Shown piece by piece: positions 56,298 through 64,000 of a stretch of 64,000 bases of DNA. Under the pieces are notes generated by a model that saw nothing but the letters and a program-made list of their open reading frames with translations, did no database searches and was not told the DNA's origin. Position numbers and translations under genes: made by a program. The first letter of the stretch is position 1. Each line of letters begins with the position of its first letter. Source of the DNA: Taxillus chinensis (lineage: Eukaryota > Streptophyta > Magnoliopsida > Santalales > Loranthaceae); NCBI GenBank assembly GCA_023512835.1, contig CM042085.1:37960324-38024323 (forward strand), read 5' to 3'.

Positions 56298-57186
56298 GCC
56301 ATCCGATCCTTTAGACTCGCACGGAGTAAGGAACTTACATACGGAGTAAGGAACTTACATACGGAGTAAGGAACTTACATACGGAGTAAGAAACTCACAT
56401 ACGGAGTAAGGAACTTACATGCGGAGTAAGGAAGCGCTGATACGGAATAAGCACTCCGACCTTCTCATTCACACGGAGTAAGGAAGCGCTGACACGGACT
56501 AAAGATTCTAGTACCAAATAGATACGGAGTAAGCAACCACTGACACGGAGTAAGGTTCCGAGCTTCATTAGCTACGGAGTAAGGAAAATTACACCGGACC
56601 AAGAAGATGCTGCTTCAACTTAACCGCATTTAAGGTTATCAGCTCGTGGTGTCCCGATGTAAAACAAACTTGTTGAGAACCTGAAGTATCTTACACGTGG
56701 ATCACCCGGATATGTGGACACAACTTTAATTATACTTGGGAACTCACAAAGGCACTTATACTCTTTAAACCCAAGATCTTGAGCTCCACAAACCGCAGCA
56801 GTCAAGGCAGAGAGATTACCGAGGAATAGTTAGTGCTGAACGCATTCCGGAACTACAAGTTCCAAGGTTGTCTTTTAGGAATATTTTTATATAAATATTC
56901 ATACTTGTATATTTGAAATGTGAGTGAGCGAGCCTGAATCAATAGTGCGTATTCACAAGAGTTCAAAGAGATAATATAGGCTAGTGTGTGAATCCTTTTG
57001 TAAACAGAGTGTAAGAGAGTCTTGCTTCTATTTTGTTGTATTTATCTTTTGATAATAAAACAAAATACTTCCGCAGTGATTCTATCACTTAACTAGATAA
57101 GTGTTTGTGTCATAAGAGAATAGAAAGAGTTCCAACAAGAGCCTATTCACCCCCCCCCCTTTAGGCTCCAAGGGACCATCATGATG

Positions 57187-58113
57187 AATTTAAATGCACT
57201 AAACTGACATAGCGAGTAAATGGAGCAATGTCGTCTTATTTCGTCGCAAGGTTCCTTACTATGTGTTAATGAAGTGCTCGGATTCCTTGCTCTGTGTCAA
57301 TAGTTGCTTACTCCGTGTCAATTAAGTACTCAGATCCTTATTCTGTTGCAAGGTTCCATACTCCGCATTAATGAAGTGCTCGGATGACTTATTCCGTAGC
57401 AAGGTTCCTTACTTCATATTAATTGAATGCTCGAATCGCTTATTCAGTATTAGTGCTTCCTTACTCCGTGCAAGTATAAAGCTCGGATGCTGATTCCGCG
57501 TCTTTTCTCCCTTACTCCGCGTGAGTGGAAGACCCAAATTTTTACTCCGTGTCTTCTTGTTTACAATAGTACACTGAGTCTATACTATTACACACTCACT
57601 AGCACAGTATTCAACTCAAATACAAAAGCACTCTCTCCAAATTCTCAAGCACACCTTGCAAATATACAAGACTATGTATTTATAGGAATTCCCTGAGTCT
57701 TCTTGTCCTTAGTCCACGCCAATGGAAAACTCGGATGCTTACTCCATGTCTTCTTATCCTTAGTCCACATGAGTGGAAGACTCGGATTCTTACTTCGTGT
57801 CTTTTTGTCCTTAGTCCGCACTAGTGGAAGACTCAAATGCTTACTCCGCGTCTTCTTGTTCTTAGTCCACACTAACGTTCCTTACTCCGTATCTTGTGAT
57901 AGCTTGGTTATTTACCGAGTTATTTGTCGACACTCATAATGATCCGAATCAGGATTATGTATCATGTCTTTTACATATCGCTTACAAGTGAATCGAGTTT
58001 GTCATTTTAAGCTTATCTCCTGCAACATTGTTAGAGATAGAGAAACAAGAAATCTCAAATCAAATTACATAGGGTTTGATTTGCATCTTCCAAATTCTAG
58101 GTTCTATCCAACA
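57187..58113 (-). repeat. 5' LTR of element E, outer part
   Basis: Continues the E LTR beyond element D (the D target duplication TGATG occupies 57182-57186). It contains a second copy of the R/TATA region (TATA at 57677-57684; TAGCACAGTATTCAACTCAA near 57600, also at 41796). Its U3 repeats are of the CTTACTCCGTGTCTTCTTGT type. It ends at the E target duplication GTAAG at 58114-58118. Confidence 0.88.
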
Positions 58114-58330
58114 GTAAGATTTTCGAGTCTTCGAGCCGCATATTCATATGTCATTTTCTAACTTTGACTCTTCGACTCTTCGAGTCTCAGAGTCACCGTT
58201 CTACGTAGTGACAGTTTTCTCTTCTTCGCACTTCGACTCTTCGACCCGTATACCTTCGGATCTTCAAGTCTCCAGACTTAGAGAAATTTGTGACAACTTT
58301 ACCAAATCATATGTTTCCCAACACAAACCA
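58114..58330 (-). repeat. Continuation of region F
   Basis: TCTTCGAGTCTTCGAGCC and CGACTCTTCGACTCTTCGAG repeats that continue 25440-25947 across element E. Confidence 0.6.
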
Positions 58331-59826
58331 CTATAATTTATGTGTCTATCATTATTTGTTTATAAATTCCACAATATTTTTAGTGAGCTCACTCTACGAG
58401 GTTATTAGTTTAAATGACATACGATTAATCCTAACTTAAGGGTTTACTTAAATCCCTTAAATGACATTAGAGACTTATGTATGTCATCAAGCTTCCTTTA
58501 TAGCTTCACATATATTGCCCTCTAAGGTTATGTGAGAGTACATAGTCATCTCTTCTTATACTTCATATTCTGCTTAACTGCTAGTTGTTAGCAACAATTA
58601 TAACCCCTTCAATTTACTGAGAGTACATAGTCAACATTTACAACCCTTTTGGTTTGGACATAAAAAAGAAAGTACATAAAAAAGAAAAAATAAACAATGT
58701 AAAGTTAAGAAATTTATTTGATTTGTTGATCTTGTTATTAAGGGTTCCTTTATAAGGATGTTTTTTATTTATTAAAAATAAAAAAACCCACACAGAGCAC
58801 TCTAGCTAGTGTAAGACTCATTAACAACTATCAAGTTAAAAAGGTTGAAAAAAGAGTGCTCCTAAAATGAGTGACCACTAAGAAGATCAAGCTTCGTAGT
58901 TGCAACAAATAACCCTGAGGTGGCAATGATAGATAGGATGGGGTAGTTGTTGGATTGCTAGAATTGGGTTAACAATTAACCATAACGGAAATAGATTTTA
59001 AAAATTTTATCCAACAAACAAATACCAAGATTTAAACATGAATAAATTAATTTAATTCTGCAAAGAGGGTACAGAAAAACCAACTTGAAGAATAGTAAAG
59101 TTAGAACCCACTTCTTTTCCCTCCAAGAATGAACTCCCTATCAGTCATTGATCGTCCTCGTAGTCTCTTGGATTCAATCACCAATTAGATTTCTCTGCTA
59201 TTCACCTTCTCAAGGAGTATAAGGTTGTGGCACCCTTGGATCAAGGAACAGGAACACTACCTCTCTGCTAGGGTTGGTTGTCACCTGCCTATCTTTCTCT
59301 TGCCTGTCAACGATTGCACACACACACACTTTAACCTAGGAGGCTATGCTTCTATTTATAGACCTAGGGTTACTCTTGTGCTATTACGTATACACCCCTT
59401 CAATTAAATAATAATAACACACATTATTTAAACTTTTTCATAATATAATTATTACGCATTAAAGCTAATTAAATAAACATCTAACCTTATTTATTTATCA
59501 AATAAATAAATAATATAATTATTCACTTAATCACATTAAATGAATAAAATATTTATTATTATTTATTTAATTTAATTAAGTAAATAACCATGTAATATAT
59601 ATTTAACTCTTAAATATATATATATATTGACACACGTTAAATAAATAGCTTTTAAACAGTCAGAGAAATATCTCACAATGATTCAGTACTCCATACAAGA
59701 ATAAACGGTGCTAGTTAGAGAGACCAAATGGACCTGCTTAATCGAAGTTTCACTAAATAATATTTAATACACCATAAATTGTTCACTGTATAATTATATA
59801 TAAGAGGTAGGGAAATTTCTTGTAGA
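58331..59826. other. Non-coding region with possible copia LTR remnant
   Basis: No gene seen. 58331-58940 has no recognisable structure. From TGTTGGATTG at 58949 to about 59700 there is a sequence with a minus-strand TATA box (TATAAATAG near 59354-59362), suggesting a degraded minus-strand copia LTR. 59400-59650 is very AT-rich. The 5' end of the hAT element should lie somewhere upstream of 59826 but was not found. Confidence 0.4.
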
Positions 59827-59904
59827 CCTTTGTTATTCTATTTTTTTCTAGCCTTCGTTATTCTGTTTTTTTTCCAGCCTTTGTTATTCTGTTTTTTTTT
59901 TCAG
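59827..59904 (+). repeat. Triplicated intron-acceptor-like unit
   Basis: Three tandem 25-27 bp units, CCTTTGTTATTCTGTTTTTT-like, each ending in TAG or CAG (59851, 59877, 59904), just before the transposase ATG at 59914. Each looks like a polypyrimidine tract plus a 3' splice site. Confidence 0.7.
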
Positions 59905-59913
59905 ACTTCAACT

Positions 59914-60713
59914 ATGGAAGATGAGAACTTGGAACAACAAATAAGTGATTGGATTAGGGAAAATAGGGAAGAAGATGGTGGCAATTCAGGTGATGAAAAT
60001 GAAATTAAATGACTAGAAAAAAAAAAGGAGGGTAAGAAGACATCAAACATATGGGATCACTTCAAAGTGATTGAAAGCGATGATCCAAAGGATCGTAGGG
60101 CTGCTTGCAATTATTGTGGCTTAGATTATGCAGCAGATACAAAGCATTGTGAGACTAGTACATTGTGGGGGCATGTGCATCGTAAATGTAAAAAATGTCC
60201 TTTTAGTGAATGGGTGAAAGAGAATAAGAAGAAGCAAGCATCAATACTACAGTTTACTAAATCTAATCCATCATCGAATATGGAGGAGGAGGTTGCTTTA
60301 AGTGGTCAAGTTTTGAAGTTTAGTGAAAAGGCTGTTAGAGAAGAAATAGCAACATACTTGGTTTTAGATGAGCTACCCTTTAGACATGTGGATGGAAAAG
60401 GGTTCCAAAAACTCATCAGGTATTTCTTTCCTCAGTTTGAATTTCCATCAAGGTTCACAATTGGTAGAGACATTTATCAAATGTTTTTAGATGAGAAAAA
60501 ACAATTGAGGGAAGTACTGCATGATACTCGATTGTCTTTGACAACTGATTGTTGGACCTCGATACAAAATATTAGCTATTTATGTTTGACTACTCATTGG
60601 ATTGATACCAATTGGAAAATTTAAAAGAGAATTATTAATTTTGTTCAAGTTCCAAGCCACAAGGGTGACATGGTTAGAAAAGAGTTGATAAATTGTTTGA
60701 ATGATTGGGGAAT
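59914..60713 (+). pseudogene. hAT transposase, 5' part (Ac-like, BED zinc finger)
   Basis: ATG at 59914 (MEDENLEQQISDWIREN). The frame is held to 60713 except for TGA at 60010-60012 and TAA at 60622-60624. BED-type zinc finger: IWDHFKVIESD, ACNYCGLDY, TLWGHVHRKCKKC (60050-60195). The transposase domain begins with ILQFTKSNPSS, then FSEKAVREEIATYLVLDELPF. The first catalytic Asp is at 60547 in SLTTDCWTS. HKGDMVRKELINCLNDWG follows, and the reading is cut by a gypsy LTR at the GGAAT site. It encodes a cut-and-paste transposase of the plant Ac/Tam3 class. The two stops make it a pseudogene. Both could be C-to-T changes (CGA to TGA, CAA to TAA), but this is inference. Confidence 0.88.
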
Positions 60714-63700
60714 TGTCACGCCCCAGCTTTTCGGCCCGCAGAAACCGGGTAGTGAATTCCCATGCCCGCACCCGAAGGGACAAGGGGATGATGAGAACAC
60801 CGAGGAAGGGACCTTAGCACAGGTGCCGTCCCTAAAACCATATCACACAAATACAAAAATCTTATTTCAAAATCACAATACAAACACACATACATACATA
60901 TTCTTTCTCCCACGGGGTTACATTATAGTTTTTCTAATCCAACAAAACAAACAAACACACACAAGTCCTCCACCTCTGGTGAACCTTCTAGCTCCTATAA
61001 GCACCTGAAACAAACAAAAGCAAACACAATAGGAGGGATGAGCAACCATAGCTCAATAGGGATCCTATCACTCTACACCCTCCACTCAATACATGCTCAA
61101 AACATAACCATACATACAACAAACGCCAGGACGCAGCCTGCAGCAAACTAAAATCAGGGAGCAGATTCCTTGTTTTTAACCTCCAACTCTCCAGATAGCT
61201 CTCACAACGTACTGGTGCCATCACTGAGTGTCAAAGGGTAGGTATTCCAATCTGATACCGCTATTCTGCGGGACACGCCGCTCAACCACCTCGGATTGAG
61301 AGGACTTTCGATATCATGGAACACCTTCCTGAGGAAAAACAGACTCTGACACCAGCATAACATCTCAGGGGTCTCTACCACTTGTCATCAGAAGCCTCAC
61401 AACATCCTATCAAGACAACATTACACCAGGACAACCTCACCTCATCAGGACTCGGTATGTTTCCCCACAATCCAAAATAGGATTATCAACAAATCACATC
61501 AGCAGGATAGCTTATCCTATCCACACAAGGACCTAACATATTCACCACAATCCTAAACAGGATCCACATCACCTCAGGGCATAGCCTGTCCCCATCAGGA
61601 CAGCTTGTCCATGATCTTTAACAGGATCATATCAACACAACAAGCTCATCAGGTCGTAGCCTCACCCAACAGGGTACATCACAAACTGAGGGGCCTTAGC
61701 CACCTATCACATCCACACAAAGGTACATCCGCACTGAGCTCAACTCAGCTTAAACTCTACCACTGAATATGTCACCGGGCAAAATTAATATCTCACATGG
61801 ACTTAAGAGTCTCACACAGTACACGTAAGTATACAAGCTAACCATAACCATAATCGTCAACATACCATGAGGCTCTCACAGTGTCGGCCACCCTCACCAC
61901 CCTTTTGACACCATAGCCCTCATGACCCAAACCATAGCATTAAACCAGCCACAATAGTTTCATCACACAGCCTCACTAGGCTTAGTCTTACCTTTTATAC
62001 ACAGTATTTCCTCTTAGGAACAGTATGGCCTCTCAAGCATAGTATTGCCCCTCGGGTACAACATTGCATCTCAGACACAATATTTTATATTACCTCTCAG
62101 GTACATTGCATCTCAGATACATTACTCTATTACCTCTCAGGTACAATATTATATTACCTCTTATTACCTCTCAGGCATATTATGGCCTCTCAGGCACAAC
62201 GTTTCCTCTCAGGCACAATATTGCCTCTCAGGCATAGTATGGCCTCTCAGGCATCGTATTGCCCCTCGGGCACAACATTGCCTCTCAGGCAAAATATTTT
62301 ATTACCTCTAAGGTACATTACCTCTCAGGTACAGTATTACCTCAGGCCCCACCTTAACTCTTAGGTATAGTATTACCTCTCAGGTACATTAATGTACCTA
62401 AAAATGTACATTAATGTATTACCTCTCAGGTACATTATTGTATTACCTCTCAGGCAGTATTACCTCTCAGGCACAGTAGCCTCTTAGGCTTTGAACACCT
62501 CTTACCTCCCAGGCCCTCAATAGTAGCCTCCTAGGCTTAACAAGGTAGCCTCGCAGGCCTACATAACCACTAGGGTTCATATAGTCTCTCTGTAACAAAG
62601 GCCAATCTTCACAACTCTATCCTTAAGTCTTGACTTAGAGAGAGAATTTTCGTAGAACTTGTTTTCTTGAAACAAAAAGTCCTGATATTGGCTCCCCATA
62701 TCTTAACTAAGATAATCTGATTTTTGGGGATTTTTCTAAGAGGTCTCACCTAGGTGCGTAAATGGTCACCTTGAACCAAAAACTGGATTTTTTCGGAATT
62801 CAGTACTAATTCCCAAAAATCATATTTTGAAAGAGTGGGAATTTAATTTTCTAGTATTTTTCTTTGAATCCAAACGGGGGGGGGGGGGGGGGGGGTATTT
62901 CATTATTTACATTGTAACTTAAGCTTAAATGTGGAGAGGCATAATGGTTACAATGTAAATGATCCAGTCCAGTGAAACTGGAACTGCACCAGAACTGCAC
63001 TACCCAACTACTCGAGACACCCTGCTCGAGAGTGCTCAAAACTATGCTAGACACTACACTCTACTAGACACTCTTGCCCAAAGCTCTCTGCTCGATGCTC
63101 TGCTTGACACTCTGCTCGAAGCTCTGCTCGAAGCTAGCCTCGAGCAGTTCCCCAATCGCAAACCGTTGACTGCGTTCTTCCCAATTTCATCCCAAAACTC
63201 AATTATACTCATTTAATCTCCATTTTTAAGCACTAATTCACCCCCCAAATGGCTTTCTAACTCATCCTAGCCATCTTAGGCTACCAAAACAACATCAATT
63301 CATACCAAAATAACATAAATCGAGTTTCTAAAACTCTAGGGTTCATACTTCCAATTCTACAAATTGGGAGTTAAATCATATGTTTTAGATACTCTAGCAA
63401 GCATAATCAACGATATAAGAGTGAGAAGAATGAATCCCTACCTCGACTTTGGTCGATTTGAGCTCCGGATCGTCAATTTTGCTATCTCCCTTCTATTTCT
63501 CTCTCCTCTCCTCTTTCTCTCTCTAGAAGGCAAGCGCATATGACAATTAGGGATTTGAGTTCTTCACTGCCCTATTTATACTTTCCCACATTTATTTCGT
63601 TAAAATATCAAAATTACCCTCACAGGGTCCCGACTCCAAATCAAGCCCAATTACTGTCAAAACGCTCCGTTTGATGAGTACATCACAGTACTGAGGTTTA

Positions 63701-63909
63701 TTTTCCCAAATAAGGCCTTGAATACAAAGTCACCCGACGACACCATAAAAATCCCAAAATTAGCCTTTCGGGGCTCTGACTCTAAATCGGGCCCACTCAC
63801 AGTCAAAACGCTCTATTCGACACATACATCGTCGTACTGATATTCACATCCCTCGATGTGCACTCCATCACATGGTTAACTACCGGAACCCCAAACACGG
63901 GTCATTACA
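60714..63909 (-). mobile_element. Ty3/gypsy-type solo LTR b
   Basis: On the minus strand starts TGTAATGACCCGTGT and ends GGGGCGTGACA, with a perfect GGAAT duplication (60709-60713 and 63910-63914). It has the same terminal motifs as LTR a (54448-56297). A minus-strand TATA box (TATAAATAG) is at about 63573-63581. It contains a field of CCTCTCAGGCA / CCTCTCAGGTA repeats and a G homopolymer (62877-62896). ORFs inside it are repeat by-products. Confidence 0.87.
61985..62530 (-). repeat. Degenerate CCTCTCAGGYAC tandem array
   Basis: About 25 imperfect units of 16-25 bp (for example TATTACCTCTCAGGTACA, ATTGCCTCTCAGGCATAG). On the minus strand the core is TGCCTGAGAGG, the same core that is repeated in LTR a near 55640-55810. 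Confidence 0.85.
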
Positions 63910-64000
63910 GGAATCATTAAAGTCTTTGCTATAACAGTTGATAATGCTTCTTCTAACAGTGTTGCCTTGAATGTTGTGAAGGAATTTCTCTCTGAAAAGA
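63910..64000 (+). pseudogene. hAT transposase, continuation
   Basis: After the GGAAT duplication the frame resumes as GIIKVFAITVDNASSNSVAL, including the second catalytic Asp (63940) in the hAT motif VDNASSN. It runs off the right edge. With the LTR and one GGAAT removed it joins 59914-60713 in frame. Confidence 0.88.

Larger units (their letters stand above)
42144..57181 (+). mobile_element. Element D: complete SIRE-like copia retrotransposon
   Basis: Perfect target duplication TGATG (42139-42143 and 57182-57186) inside the E 5' LTR. 15.0 kb, or 13.2 kb without the gypsy LTR nested in its 3' LTR. Order: 5' LTR, primer site, gag, protease, integrase, RT, RNase H, spacer, captured Ulp1-like ORF, polypurine tract, 3' LTR. 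It is the most complete of the three related copies. The first 576 bp of the two LTRs differ at about ten sites by eye, mostly transitions, so it is a fairly young insertion. Even so, gag-pol and the captured ORF contain several stops. Confidence 0.95.
53872..57181 (+). repeat. 3' LTR of element D, interrupted
   Basis: LTR sequence is 53872-54447 plus 56303-57181 (1455 bp), split by a gypsy-type solo LTR. It resembles the 5' LTR closely but has more CGGAGTAAGGAACTTACATA units at 56323-56420. Confidence 0.93.
25948..58113 (-). mobile_element. Element E: SIRE-like copia, heavily interrupted
   Basis: Both LTRs are present, with a perfect target duplication GTAAG at 25943-25947 and 58114-58118. 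Order on the minus strand: 5' LTR (split by element D), primer site, gag (split by Ogre-like LTR 2), protease, [C/D-family solo LTR], integrase, RT, RNase H, spacer, captured Ulp1-like ORF, polypurine tract, 3' LTR. Proteins and LTRs are related to C and D but clearly more distant. After removing D and the two other insertions, E is about 12.5 kb. Confidence 0.92.

Noticed and set aside
62045..62364. Two ORFs with SQAQ/LSGI repeats
   Set aside because: Generated by the CCTCTCAGGYAC array in different frames.
62877..62896. G homopolymer as a G-quadruplex regulatory element
   Set aside because: An uninterrupted run in a decayed LTR is more likely slippage or an assembly-sensitive tract; no conserved copy is seen in the related LTR.

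Overview
The window is plant nuclear DNA, most likely from an angiosperm and plausibly a eudicot. It is almost entirely nested transposable elements. The LTR retrotransposons are primed by initiator-methionine tRNA (TGGTATCAGAGC-type sites next to LTRs), carry Ty1/copia domain order (gag, protease, integrase, RT, RNase H) and make 5-bp target duplications. I see no intact host gene, rRNA, CRISPR array or bacterial-type operon. Every protein-coding stretch is a transposon protein, and almost all carry stops or frameshifts.

Layout, left to right. (1) 1-3083: the 5' LTR and gag of copia element A on the minus strand, running off the left edge. A sits inside the protease of copia element B. (2) B (minus strand) has its gag in four pieces (22735-22391, 10949-10716, 5552-3473, then protease to 3084). 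It is split by A, by a gypsy-type (Tat/Ogre-like, tentative) solo LTR at 5553-10715, and by the complete copia element C at 10950-22390. The Ogre-like LTR is itself invaded by a GC-rich repeat, a small hAT element (5856-6596) and a 2.1-kb AT-rich foldback whose two outer ends look like tRNA promoters. (3) 22777-25947: the B LTR, then LTR-derived DNA rich in TCGAAGACTCG-like repeats (called F). (4) Element E, minus strand, 25948-58113, is inserted in F. It contains a solo LTR of the C/D family (34166-35596), a second Ogre-like solo LTR (36495-39720), and the complete plus-strand element D (42144-57181) inside its 5' LTR. D's 3' LTR holds a Ty3/gypsy-type solo LTR (54448-56297). (5) 58119-64000: LTR-like remnants, then a hAT transposase pseudogene split by a second gypsy solo LTR (60714-63909). 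Most of these insertions have a readable target-site duplication.

The most interesting content is shared by C, D and E. All three are SIRE/Maximus-like copia elements. Between RNase H and the 3' LTR, where SIRE elements usually carry an env-like gene, each has a 1.6-kb spacer and then a roughly 900-residue open reading frame. Its N-terminus resembles the plant-transposon-protein domain (Transposase_32 type), its middle is Pro/Ser/Ala-rich, and its C-terminus has the His/Asp/Gln/Cys signature of a Ulp1-type (C48) deSUMOylating protease. It appears to have a TATA-like box about 110-120 bp upstream. The spacer holds a conserved G-run/C-run hairpin with compensating base changes between D and E. 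The three elements also share an in-frame TAA between gag and pol, and their LTR promoters carry a fast-changing 20-bp repeat (CGGAGTAAGGA core).

These copies are dead or dying. Most premature stops look like C-to-T changes at Gln or Trp codons, and E, D and C have different lesions in integrase or RT catalytic residues. Domain names rest on motif recognition by eye; no database or alignment program was used.
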